This document shows, in pieces, positions 1-6,678 of a stretch of DNA of 10,859 nt. Every line of letters begins with the position of its first letter. Within the stretch, counting starts at the first letter, position 1. This DNA is from an uncultured Bacilli bacterium (lineage in GTDB: Bacteria; Bacillota_I; Bacilli_A; RF39; UBA660). The stretch lies in contig CALVSV010000077.1 of assembly GCA_944359595.1 (NCBI GenBank), positions 1 through 10,859 of the forward strand, written 5' to 3'. Position numbers and translations under genes: made by a program. Under the pieces are notes generated by a model. The model was not told where the DNA came from. It saw only the letters and a program-made list of their open reading frames with translations, and made no database searches.

Positions 1-790
1 AAATAATTGGATAGTTGTGCCTAATTCCTGTCCTAGAATAATTGATGATGATACGTGGGAGATAGTACAAAATATTTATAAACATAATAAGAATAAACAT
101 ACAACTAGTCATGAACACTTACTTAGAGGATTACTTGTTTGTAAAGATTGTGGACATACAATTGGCATATCACAAGTTAAATGGATTAATAAAGATGGTA
201 TTACACATAAAAAATATTATTGTTACTGCAATTATTACCGTAAAATGAGTAAGTATAACGCTTGTACTCCTCATAAAATTAATTATGAGATACTTGAAGA
301 AAAAGTGTTAGGGAATATCAAAAATATATGCAAAAAATATTTAAAGATTGACGATTTAGAAAATATATTAAAAAATAATGATAAGTCATCTAAATTAATT
401 TTAGAATTACAAAAAAAAAAGGAAAAACTTGAAAACGAAATTAACTTAATTAATACTAGAATAAATAATATTTATATGGACAAGATTACTAAAGTAGTAA
501 GTAATGATATGTTTTTAAATGCTTATAATACACTTTTAGAAAATAATAAAAATAATAAAGTTGAACTAGCAGAAATAAATAAAAAGTTAAATCAATTAAA
601 AAACAAAAATATTGATGTAAAATATAAATATAAAAAATTTATAAAAGAATTTTTAAAATTAGAAAATCCATCTATTCAACTCATATCATCTATAATTGAT
701 AAAATTATAATAGATAATGAAAAAAACATAGAAATAGTATATAAAATAAGATCTTTATTGTAATAATTTTTTTCACTTTTGAGGGCATGA
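1..790. mobile_element. Right end of an integrated element (prophage, ICE or similar)
   Basis: This segment holds the C-terminal half of a large serine recombinase, followed about 27 nt later by sequence coding for the C-terminus of a penicillin-binding protein that has lost its 5' part. A terminal recombinase gene abutting a truncated host gene is the usual picture of a serine-integrase element sitting in its target. The rest of the element lies to the left of the window, so its size and cargo are unknown. No direct repeat can be tested because the other end is not visible. The boundary at about 790 is inferred from where PBP-family coding resumes. Confidence 0.65.
2..763 (+). CDS. Large serine recombinase, C-terminal part (5' end outside window)
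   Basis: The reading frame is open to the left edge of the window (codons N-N-W-I-V precede the GTG at 17), so this is the tail of a longer protein and not a 248-aa gene. The visible part begins in the recombinase domain (IIDDDTWEIVQ, typical of the segment before the zinc ribbon). It continues with a zinc beta-ribbon (LVCKDCGH, then YYCYCNYY and a later NACTPH) and a long Lys/Glu/Asn-rich coiled coil (LELQKKKEKLENEINLINTR onward). The N-terminal resolvase domain with its catalytic Ser would lie upstream. Such enzymes perform directional integration and, with a directionality factor, excision of phages and conjugative elements. The gene ends 27 nt before PBP-like coding sequence. No frameshift is visible in this half, so the enzyme may be active. 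Confidence 0.9.
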   Translation, partial: NNWIVVPNSCPRIIDDDTWEIVQNIYKHNKNKHTTSHEHLLRGLLVCKDCGHTIGISQVKWINKDGITHKKYYCYCNYYRKMSKYNACTPHKINYEILEEKVLGNIKNICKKYLKIDDLENILKNNDKSSKLILELQKKKEKLENEINLINTRINNIYMDKITKVVSNDMFLNAYNTLLENNKNNKVELAEINKKLNQLKNKNIDVKYKYKKFIKEFLKLENPSIQLISSIIDKIIIDNEKNIEIVYKIRSLL

Positions 791-800
791 GTAGCTGCTC
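781..800. other. Candidate attachment-site junction (attR-like)
   Basis: PBP-like coding resumes at 791 (V-A-A-P-V-A-K-K). The codon just before it in that frame is TGA (788-790), and nothing upstream in the frame resembles the Gly-Gly-x that normally precedes VAAPV in PBP2/SpoVD proteins. The bases at 789-800, GAGTAGCTGCTC, form an imperfect palindrome with 10 of 12 positions symmetric. Serine-integrase sites are short imperfect inverted repeats around a 2-bp crossover, so this is a plausible half-conserved site. The exact crossover cannot be fixed without the other junction. Confidence 0.4.
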
Positions 801-1069
801 CAGTAGCAAAAAAAATACTTAATGACGCTATAGATATACTTGATATAGAAGAACAAAAAGGTGGTATTAACAGAACATATAATTATACAGATATAAAAAA
901 ATATATTGTTCCTAATGTTGTCGGAAAAACAAAAAAAGAAGCTATTAAACTTCTTAAAAATTTTAAAATTGAATATTCTGGAACTGGTAATACAGTTATA
1001 GCTCAATCACCTAGTGCAAAAACTAGTATTCATGAAGGAGATACAGTTAAAATATTTTTAAGTAATTAA
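791..1069 (+). pseudogene. 3' fragment of a PASTA-domain penicillin-binding protein (PBP2/SpoVD-like), interrupted by the element
   Basis: In frame from 791 the sequence codes for 92 residues ending at TAA 1067-1069. Residues 1-18 (VAAPVAKKILNDAIDILD) match the end of the class B PBP transpeptidase domain. After a short linker, residues about 39-92 form one PASTA domain (IVPNVVGKTKKEAIKLL, then VIAQSPSAKTSIHEGDTVKI). The intact enzyme would be a membrane-anchored transpeptidase that cross-links peptidoglycan during septum or spore-cortex synthesis, with PASTA contributing substrate or partner binding. There is no start codon or ribosome site, and an in-frame TGA precedes the fragment. The 5' part is expected on the far side of the inserted element. 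The ends of this gene and the convergent deacetylase gene overlap by 4 nt. The family call is strong; which PBP it was is not certain. Confidence 0.8.
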
Positions 1070-2271
1070 TATGCTATTATTTCTTTATTTGTATCATTTA
1101 AGTTTTGTTCTTCACTTTTTGGAATAACAATACTATCTTTATCTCCGTCTGATATATATCTTGTATCTTTTAAATAATTAAAAGTATATTCTATATCAAA
1201 ATCTTTTCCGTTATTATCATAGGCTCTTACTCTTTTTAAAAATGTTTTGTCAAAATTTTTATCAAATGGTGATAATTCTGGCATCCACCCTACTCTAAGT
1301 GTCGCTATAGTTTCATATTGTTTTCCATTATATGTTGAATTTAATATATATGGAAAATTTTTATGTGTTTTAACCCCAGGACTTCCATAAGGCAGCGCTA
1401 TAATATTTACATATTTACCAGGTATAATACCATCTAATTTTTCATACATATACCCTATTTCTTCGTTTGTTTTTTCTGTTGTTGCAGTAGAAAAATTTAA
1501 ATGATTTTTAGTGTGATTACCAATATCATATCCATTATCAATTAACCATTTTATTTTTTCTTCATCATATTCATCTTGATTGAATAGATTATCCATTAAG
1601 AAGAATGTTGCAGTAACATTATAATCTTTATGTTTTTTCTTAAATTCTTCTAATATACCAACAGCGCAATTAGGATCTATTATTAAATTCCCTTCACTAT
1701 CTTTACCAGTAACATTAAAATTATTCTTATTGCCATCATCAAATGTTAATATAATAGGACTTTTACCAAATTCAGTATCTATATTTCCATTAACATAATC
1801 ATATAGTCTAATCATTCTATATCCTTCATTATAGAAAAATTCTAAATCATCTCTAAAAGCTTGAGACGTTCTATTATAACCATCTTTGTCAACGTTACCA
1901 CCAGTATAGCTGTTTTCAACATTTTCTATACCATGATACATCATGATAGGCACTTCACCTAATTCATTTATATTTGCTTTCATATATTCTTCATTACTTA
2001 TTTTTCCTTTAGATATTATAACTTCTAGTTTATCGTTCTTATTTAGTATATTATCTTTTTTTATACTTTGTGATATAACTTTATCTTTTTCTATTTTTTT
2101 ATTATGTTCATACTTAAGTTTTAAATCTAATTCATTTTCTTTTGCAAACTTCTTAATTTCACTAATATTCATATTACTTAGATCAATCATCTTACTATCT
2201 TTTTTATTAAATATAAATATACATGCAACAATAACTATAATTATAAAAATAATAAATGTTTTCTTTTTCAT
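1066..2271 (-). CDS. Membrane-anchored PASTA / NodB polysaccharide deacetylase
   Basis: A 401-aa protein. Residues 1-23 form an N-terminal signal-anchor (KKK followed by an Ile-rich stretch). Residues about 29-89 resemble a PASTA domain (NISEIKKFAKENELDLKL, VISQSIKKDNI, LEVIISKG). Residues about 107-300 form a NodB-type deacetylase domain with PIMMYHGI, the metal/catalytic motif TFDDG (176-180), the metal-binding GNHTKNH (H253, H257) and LPYGSP (293-298). The family removes N- or O-acetyl groups from peptidoglycan or surface glycans outside the cell. PASTA suggests targeting to peptidoglycan. The ATG at 2271 is chosen because GAGGTGAT sits just upstream; the frame extends 12 codons further to a TTG without comparable support. 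It is the last gene of the minus-strand cluster, 13 nt after the nucleotidase gene. The substrate is unknown. Confidence 0.85.
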   Translation of the reverse strand: MKKKTFIIFIIIVIVACIFIFNKKDSKMIDLSNMNISEIKKFAKENELDLKLKYEHNKKIEKDKVISQSIKKDNILNKNDKLEVIISKGKISNEEYMKANINELGEVPIMMYHGIENVENSYTGGNVDKDGYNRTSQAFRDDLEFFYNEGYRMIRLYDYVNGNIDTEFGKSPIILTFDDGNKNNFNVTGKDSEGNLIIDPNCAVGILEEFKKKHKDYNVTATFFLMDNLFNQDEYDEEKIKWLIDNGYDIGNHTKNHLNFSTATTEKTNEEIGYMYEKLDGIIPGKYVNIIALPYGSPGVKTHKNFPYILNSTYNGKQYETIATLRVGWMPELSPFDKNFDKTFLKRVRAYDNNGKDFDIEYTFNYLKDTRYISDGDKDSIVIPKSEEQNLNDTNKEIIAY

Positions 2272-2284
2272 ATATTCATCACCT

Positions 2285-2815
2285 CTATGTATAACTATTT
2301 TCAACAATATTTTTTAAACTATCTATTACATAAATAATACTATCTAACCTATCAATAGTAATAAAACCATTAGACTCTAATTCTGTATTAAATCTCACAC
2401 CTACACCTTTATTTTTTTCCCAATCTTTTAAATTACCACTATAATCATCTATAAGTATAGTGTTTTCAACATGTACCATTTTAGTTTTACTAATTGTTTT
2501 AGGTACAGGTATAAAAGTGATATCTTTAAAATATTTTCTAATATATTCGATTTTAGCTACAGCTTCATCTAGACTAGTTACATGTGATAAAATATTTACA
2601 TTAAATTTATTAGTATCTATAATATTTTGTATACTTTCTATAGAATGATTTATTGGTTTACATTTTTTTAAGAATTCTTTCCAATTTAAATTTTTATAAT
2701 ATTCCATGCATTTTTCATCATCTTTTAATGATATGTTATTGTTTTTTAATTCGTTATAAGAAACCTCAATAGTATTTAATATAACTCCATCAAAATCTAT
2801 ATATAAATTATACAT
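2285..2815 (-). CDS. HAD-superfamily 5'(3')-nucleotidase-like protein
   Basis: A 176-aa cytoplasmic protein with HAD phosphatase motifs. Motif I is YIDFDGV (D7 nucleophile, D9 acid/base), a motif II candidate is ILSHVTS (around S77), there is a lysine-rich segment about 110-112, and motif IV is ILIDDYSGNLKDW (D123, D124). The pattern of an acidic pair followed by G-N-x-x-x-W recalls the NT5C/YorS-like deoxyribonucleotidase group, which dephosphorylates (deoxy)nucleoside monophosphates. The exact substrate cannot be read from sequence. ATG 2815 is preferred over a TTG/ATG pair at 2833/2830 because GGGAGATG lies at proper spacing in front of it. The start overlaps the end of whiA by 8 nt, which suggests coupled translation. 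Confidence 0.72.
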   Translation of the reverse strand: MYNLYIDFDGVILNTIEVSYNELKNNNISLKDDEKCMEYYKNLNWKEFLKKCKPINHSIESIQNIIDTNKFNVNILSHVTSLDEAVAKIEYIRKYFKDITFIPVPKTISKTKMVHVENTILIDDYSGNLKDWEKNKGVGVRFNTELESNGFITIDRLDSIIYVIDSLKNIVENSYT

Positions 2816-3728
2816 CTTTACATCTCCCATCAAGTTTTATTGCAAGTTCTTTTATCTTTCTAAATTTATGATTTAAACCAGATTTAGTGATTTTATTATC
2901 AGTTTCTAAACTCATTATTTGTGCAAGTTCTACTAAAGATGATTCGGGATATTTTTTTCTATATTGTATTACTTCTATTGTTTTATCATCTAATAGATTA
3001 ACGGCATCCTTCTCTTCGATAACTTTAATATATTTTAATTGTTTATTTGCTGTATTTATTGTTTTTTCAACATTAGCTTGTTCACAATTATTAAGTCTAT
3101 TAGTCATATTAACATGATCTCTATATATTCTAATATCCTCAAAATACATAACAGAGTTATATGCTTTAATTATTCTTAAAAAGTCTGCAATTCTTTCTGA
3201 TTCTTTTGCATACACCATATAATGTTTAGTTCTAGAAATTACCTTACAATTTAAATCAAAACTATTAAGTAGCTTACAAAAAAAGTATGCATTATCTTTA
3301 TTTTTTATTAAAAATTCTAAATGATATCTACTAGTTTTAGGATCGTTTACACTCCCACAAGCCATAAAGCAACCAGCTATATATGCTCTCTTTTCTTCAA
3401 CATTATCAATTATGTAATCATCTGGTATATTTTTATTATATATACCAAGATCTAGTAATATATCCCTCTTATTTATATATTCTAATATATAAAAATTATT
3501 TTTATTAAAATTATATTTTCTACGTATAGTAATTTTAGGTATTACATTATATATTTCTTTTATTAACATATGATAACGTTTAGCTACATTAATATTTTCT
3601 GTAGATATTATAAAATTATCACCATCAATATTATTATTTAATACAAAAGCTGATATTTCTGCGATAAATTCTGTTTTAGCTCTTTTTGATATTGATATTT
3701 CGTTTTTTATATCTTTAGTAAACGACAT
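2808..3728 (-). CDS. whiA: WhiA, DNA-binding division/sporulation regulator
   Basis: A 306-aa protein, close to the usual WhiA length. The N-terminal half has the degenerate LAGLIDADG homing-endonuclease-like fold, with RAYIAGCFMACGSV at 114-127. A conserved NMTNRLNNCEQANVEKT stretch follows at 207-223. The C-terminal helix-turn-helix is at about 258-297 (YPESSLVELAQIMS, then ITKSGLNHKFRKIKELA). WhiA binds DNA without nuclease activity. It influences cell division and chromosome segregation in Bacillus and sporulation septation in Streptomyces. The start codon overlaps the yvcK stop codon by one base (TAATG), with AAGGAT as SD. This is the conserved yvcK-whiA pair. The usual upstream partner rapZ is not in this window. 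Confidence 0.95.
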   Translation of the reverse strand: MSFTKDIKNEISISKRAKTEFIAEISAFVLNNNIDGDNFIISTENINVAKRYHMLIKEIYNVIPKITIRRKYNFNKNNFYILEYINKRDILLDLGIYNKNIPDDYIIDNVEEKRAYIAGCFMACGSVNDPKTSRYHLEFLIKNKDNAYFFCKLLNSFDLNCKVISRTKHYMVYAKESERIADFLRIIKAYNSVMYFEDIRIYRDHVNMTNRLNNCEQANVEKTINTANKQLKYIKVIEEKDAVNLLDDKTIEVIQYRKKYPESSLVELAQIMSLETDNKITKSGLNHKFRKIKELAIKLDGRCKDV

Positions 3729-4684
3729 TACTTATCCTTAATTAGATATGCAAAAATTTGGAAAGCAGTCTTAAGTGAATCATGTCTTACTTGCATATTT
3801 TTATTAATGCTTACTAAATCATCTGCTATAACTTTTATATTAAATTTTCTTAATTCAGATTCATCAATTCGAACAGGTTCACTTTTTTCAAGCTTTTTAT
3901 ATCTTTCTTGAATATCAATATCAATATATTTATTATTTACTATAACAGCATCTAAAAAGTTGTTATTTACATATTTATTAAGTACTTTAATATAATCAGA
4001 TACCTTAAATCCATCAGTTTCACCATGCTCTGTCATAATATTACATACATATAATTTTTTTGCTTTACTTTTTATAATTGCATCTCTAACTTCTTCTACT
4101 ATAATATTAGGTAGAATACTTGTATATAAACTACCCGTTGAAAATACAATTAAATCACAGTTTTTAATAGCTTTCAAGACTTCAGGTACTACTTTTGGCT
4201 TTTGCTTATAATATATTTTATCAATTTGTTTACCAGCTTTAGTAATTGATGATTCACCTTCTAATATTTCTCCATCTTTTGTTTTTGCAATCAAAGTTGT
4301 AACATCTTCTGTAAATGGCAAAACTTTACCTTTAATGTTTAATATTTTAGAAAACGAAGAAAGTGCATCAACTAAATTACCACTTATATCCAACATAGCT
4401 GTCAATAATAGGTTTCCTACTGCATGTCCATTTAAATCACTAGTTGTTTTAAATCTATATTGTAGTAATTTTTCTAATGTTTTATCTGTTTCAGATAAAC
4501 TAACCATCACATTTCTTAAATCGCCAATTGCCGGAATACCAAATTCTTCTCGTAATCTCCCTGTAGATGCACCATCATCACTTACAGAAACTATAGCAGT
4601 TATATCTACTGGAAATTGTTTTAATCCCTTTAATATTGTTGATAAACCAGTGCCACCACCAAGAACAACAATTTTTTTATTCAT
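3728..4684 (-). CDS. yvcK: YvcK/GlmR (CofD-like) UDP-sugar-binding envelope factor
   Basis: A 318-aa protein of the gluconeogenesis-factor/CofD-like family. Visible motifs are the N-terminal nucleotide-sugar loop GGGTGLS (9-15), VSDDGASTGRLR (34-45), GDLRN (54-58) and GHAVGNLLL (86-94). In Bacillus the protein binds UDP-GlcNAc, stimulates GlmS and so routes carbon to peptidoglycan precursors. It also affects PBP1 placement and growth on gluconeogenic substrates. It is cytoplasmic, often in helical or membrane-proximal patterns. ATG 4684 follows a near-perfect SD, TAAGGAGGGATACAGC. It lies 61 nt after the small membrane protein gene, with a possible extended -10 in the gap, so it may have its own promoter as well as read-through. 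Confidence 0.95.
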   Translation of the reverse strand: MNKKIVVLGGGTGLSTILKGLKQFPVDITAIVSVSDDGASTGRLREEFGIPAIGDLRNVMVSLSETDKTLEKLLQYRFKTTSDLNGHAVGNLLLTAMLDISGNLVDALSSFSKILNIKGKVLPFTEDVTTLIAKTKDGEILEGESSITKAGKQIDKIYYKQKPKVVPEVLKAIKNCDLIVFSTGSLYTSILPNIIVEEVRDAIIKSKAKKLYVCNIMTEHGETDGFKVSDYIKVLNKYVNNNFLDAVIVNNKYIDIDIQERYKKLEKSEPVRIDESELRKFNIKVIADDLVSINKNMQVRHDSLKTAFQIFAYLIKDK

Positions 4685-4720
4685 GCTGTATCCCTCCTTA
4701 AAACAATCTTTACTAACTAT

Positions 4721-4729
4721 ATTTTATCA
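4721..4729 (-). promoter_or_regulatory. Possible extended -10 element upstream of yvcK
   Basis: On the minus strand TGATAAAAT fits TGn plus a -10 hexamer (TAAAAT). No convincing -35 lies 17 nt upstream. The site is in the 61-nt gap before yvcK and would give a leader of roughly 30 nt. AT-rich sequence makes chance matches likely. Confidence 0.3.
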
Positions 4730-4745
4730 TATTTAAAATATTTTA

Positions 4746-5087
4746 CTATATATTTTTGATTCTTTTAAAACTAAAAATTATATACAGTATTGAACCCATA
4801 AAAGCGACCAACATATCTTGCATAGTATCATTTATACCTATTTTATCAACTCTTTGTGCTTCTCCATGAAATATTAAATCACTAAAGTATTCAAAGAATT
4901 CCCAAAGAGAAGCAACTAACATAGCAAAAGATAATATAAACAACAATTTATTATTCATTTTAAATTTAGTATATTTATTTATAATGATTGGTAAAATTAA
5001 TATATGAACTAAAATCTTATCTATACTTAATATAGAATTGTTAATAAATAAAGAAATAATAGATACAAGCGTCATAAAAACAATCAA
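4746..5087 (-). CDS. Small membrane protein resembling the YjdF/DUF2238 family; start probably displaced by a frame break
   Basis: The open frame codes for about 113 residues with three hydrophobic segments (near the N-terminus, around residues 50-65 and around 92-106). A conserved-looking patch WEFFEYFSDLIFHGEAQR, then GINDTMQDMLVAFMGS, recalls the acidic/DTxxDM motif of DUF2238 (YjdF) inner-membrane proteins. The function of that family is not established. No start codon inside the frame (TTG 5087, ATG 5075) has an SD. The well-placed candidate is ATG 5107, which directly follows the truB stop and has GGTGAT ahead of it. It reads only seven codons to a TGA in another frame. Adding one A to the A7 run after this ATG joins it to the long frame. 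The gene may therefore be frameshifted, rescued by slippage, or affected by a sequencing error. Confidence 0.6.
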   Translation of the reverse strand: MIVFMTLVSIISLFINNSILSIDKILVHILILPIIINKYTKFKMNNKLLFILSFAMLVASLWEFFEYFSDLIFHGEAQRVDKIGINDTMQDMLVAFMGSILYIIFSFKRIKNI

Positions 5088-5107
5088 ACAATATTGATTT
5101 TTTTCAT
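5088..5107 (-). other. Frame break at an A7 run after a well-placed ATG
   Basis: On the minus strand ATG (5107-5105) is followed by seven A residues (5104-5098), then ATG-AAA-AAA-ATC-AAT-ATT-GTT-TGA in the annotated phase. A -1 shift on the A run, or one extra A in the transcript, gives M-K-K-N-Q-Y-C-L-I-V-F-M and continues in frame through the membrane protein to 4746. This is seen directly; whether it is slippage, mutation or sequencing error is unknown. Confidence 0.55.
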
Positions 5108-5968
5108 TTAATCACCATCCAAATTCATTTTATATGGTTTTAAATATTTTCCTTCATTTTTATATAAGGAAATAATAAGGTTATTCTTACTAAATAATAT
5201 ATATTCTTCATTATATTTATTGAATATTTTACATCCATTACTTACTTTTTTATCGAGCTCATCGTCAATTTCTACTATTTTATAATCAAATACATCATTA
5301 ATCTTTAACAAATTAAAATTATTATTTTCTATTTCTTTGATAGTATTACAATCTTTAATATCGAAACAGCCTTGTTTTATTCTTCTAAGATCACTCATAA
5401 CTCCAACAGTATTTACATATTTAGCTATATCTTTAATTAAACTTCTTATATATGTTCCTTTAGATACTGTAACATAAAATGAAAAATGTACTTTATTATC
5501 TATTATATTATATTTATCTAATTTAATACTTTTTATTGTAACTTTTCTTTTAGGTAGTTCTATATCTTCATTATTTCTTGCATATTCATACATTTTTTTA
5601 CCATTTATTTTTACCGCACTATATTTTGGTACTTCTTGATTATATGTACCAACCATATTATTTAAAGCTTGTTCTAATTCTTCATATGATACTATTTTTT
5701 TATTTTCATATATAATTTTTCCTGTAGTATCTAATGTATCTGTTTCTATACCAAGTATTGCGCTTGCATAATATTGCTTTTCATAGGATGTAATTATATC
5801 CACAAGTTTTGTATATTTGCCTACACATAAAACTAGAACACCTGTTGCGATTGGATCAAGCGTACCAGTGTGTCCTATTTTTTTTATATTTAATATTTTT
5901 GATATTTTATTAACTACATCTCTACTAGTTATACCTTTTTCTTTATCTATTAATATTATACCATTCAT
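5108..5968 (-). CDS. truB: tRNA pseudouridine(55) synthase TruB
   Basis: A 286-aa protein that converts U55 in the T-loop of elongator tRNAs to pseudouridine. The N-terminus MNGIILIDKEKGITSRDVV and the catalytic motif GHTGTLDPIATGVL (catalytic Asp38) are diagnostic. Other family segments are KQYYASAILGIETDTLDTTG, the VPKYSAVKINGKKMYEYAR region at about 114-131, and GTYIRSLIKDIA in the second half. The length is normal for a bacterial TruB. ATG 5968 is one base after the yqeY stop. Only a weak SD (GAGAGAT, rather distant) is seen, so translation is probably coupled to yqeY. In many Firmicutes truB sits with rbfA/ribF; here neither neighbour is present. Confidence 0.96.
   Translation of the reverse strand: MNGIILIDKEKGITSRDVVNKISKILNIKKIGHTGTLDPIATGVLVLCVGKYTKLVDIITSYEKQYYASAILGIETDTLDTTGKIIYENKKIVSYEELEQALNNMVGTYNQEVPKYSAVKINGKKMYEYARNNEDIELPKRKVTIKSIKLDKYNIIDNKVHFSFYVTVSKGTYIRSLIKDIAKYVNTVGVMSDLRRIKQGCFDIKDCNTIKEIENNNFNLLKINDVFDYKIVEIDDELDKKVSNGCKIFNKYNEEYILFSKNNLIISLYKNEGKYLKPYKMNLDGD
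5111..5120 (-). promoter_or_regulatory. Ribosome binding site pointing to ATG 5107
   Basis: GGATGGTGAT at the very end of truB matches the 3' six bases of the ideal AGGAGGTGAT. It is separated from ATG 5107 only by the truB stop TAA. This is the only good ribosome site near the start of the small membrane protein, and it supports initiation at 5107 over TTG 5087 or ATG 5075. Confidence 0.55.
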
Positions 5969-5969
5969 A

Positions 5970-6413
5970 TTATTTTAATTTATCTCTTAATATTTCACTA
6001 ACAGTACTCATATCAGCTTTTCCTAAAAATATTGGTTTTAATATTTTCATTAAATTACCCATATCTGATATATCTGTTGCGCAATACTCTTTTATTTTTT
6101 CATCTATAATTTTTGTAATTTCATCACTGTCCATTTGTTCAGGCATATATCTATTTAATATTGATATTTCATTATTGTTTTTATCTATTAAATCTGTTCT
6201 TCCACCCTTTTCAAATTCATTATTTGCATCTTTTCTAGATTTTATTTGCTTAGATATAATTGTAATTATATCGTTATCATCAAGTTCTTCTTTCTTATCT
6301 ATTCTTTTTAGTTGCATATCTGCTTTTATCATTCTAAGTACAGATAATGTTTCTTTATCTTTACTTTTCATTGCTTTTTTTAAATCTTCGTTAATTTTAT
6401 CTTTTAAGTCCAT
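5970..6413 (-). CDS. yqeY: YqeY/GatB-tail domain protein
   Basis: A 147-aa protein of the YqeY family, related to the C-terminal helical domain of GatB, the amidotransferase that makes Gln-tRNA or Asn-tRNA. Recognisable features are the start MDLKDKINEDLKKAMKSKDK, then LSVLRMIKADMQ, a charged helix (ISKQIKSRKDANNEFEKGGR), the ILNRYMPEQM segment, and the end MGNLMKILKPIFLGKADMS. Lone YqeY proteins are thought to act around tRNA or aminoacylation, but no exact role is established. ATG 6413 is preceded by CGGAGGAATATT, a strong SD, 17 nt after the stop of the pilin-like gene. The family call is firm and the function is not. Confidence 0.92.
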   Translation of the reverse strand: MDLKDKINEDLKKAMKSKDKETLSVLRMIKADMQLKRIDKKEELDDNDIITIISKQIKSRKDANNEFEKGGRTDLIDKNNNEISILNRYMPEQMDSDEITKIIDEKIKEYCATDISDMGNLMKILKPIFLGKADMSTVSEILRDKLK

Positions 6414-6430
6414 AATATTCCTCCGTTCAT

Positions 6431-6646
6431 TTATTCAAATAATGATGCAGCTTCTACATCTTTACAAGTCCCTTCACCCGGCTTTTTACCTTCGACATAT
6501 TCCTGATTCATAATTGAACATGAAGTCTTTGTTAAAGCGTCTTTTAAATATCCACCAAAAAATTTTACCCCTGCAATAGTAATCACAGTTATTAATGTTA
6601 TTATTAAAACATATTCAACAAGAGCTTGTCCTTTATTATTTCTCAT
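6431..6646 (-). CDS. Flp-family (type IVb) pilin-like protein
   Basis: A 71-aa protein with a class III (prepilin) signal: short basic leader MRNNKG, then QALVEYVLIITLITVITIAG. Cleavage after Gly6 would place Glu at +5 and Tyr at +6, as in Flp/Tad pilins. The hydrophobic helix (about 8-29) is followed by a short polar tail with two cysteines (C43, C61) that could form a disulfide outside the cell. Flp pilins are cut by a TadV/CpaA-type peptidase and assembled by the Tad machinery. No such genes are in this window, so it is an orphan here. ATG 6646 has TAGAGGTATTTT as SD. It lies 32 nt after yebC and 17 nt before yqeY and is probably co-transcribed with both. Confidence 0.8.
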   Translation of the reverse strand: MRNNKGQALVEYVLIITLITVITIAGVKFFGGYLKDALTKTSCSIMNQEYVEGKKPGEGTCKDVEAASLFE

Positions 6647-6678
6647 AAAATACCTCTATTCTATAATAATGATAATAT

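Noticed and set aside
788..790. TGA read as Trp (alternative code) so that the PBP frame continues upstream
   Set aside because: Tryptophans in the window use TGG, TGA ends the rhomboid gene in an ATGA overlap, and the residues upstream of the TGA do not look like a PBP.
773..1006. Minus-strand 77-aa frame opposite the PBP fragment
   Set aside because: The plus strand encodes a clear PBP/PASTA sequence; the minus frame is low-complexity Phe/Ile/Ser typical of an antisense shadow.
2272..2307. TTG start adding 12 residues to the deacetylase
   Set aside because: The ATG at 2271 has a strong ribosome site and begins a proper K-K-K signal-anchor; the extension lies in the previous gene.
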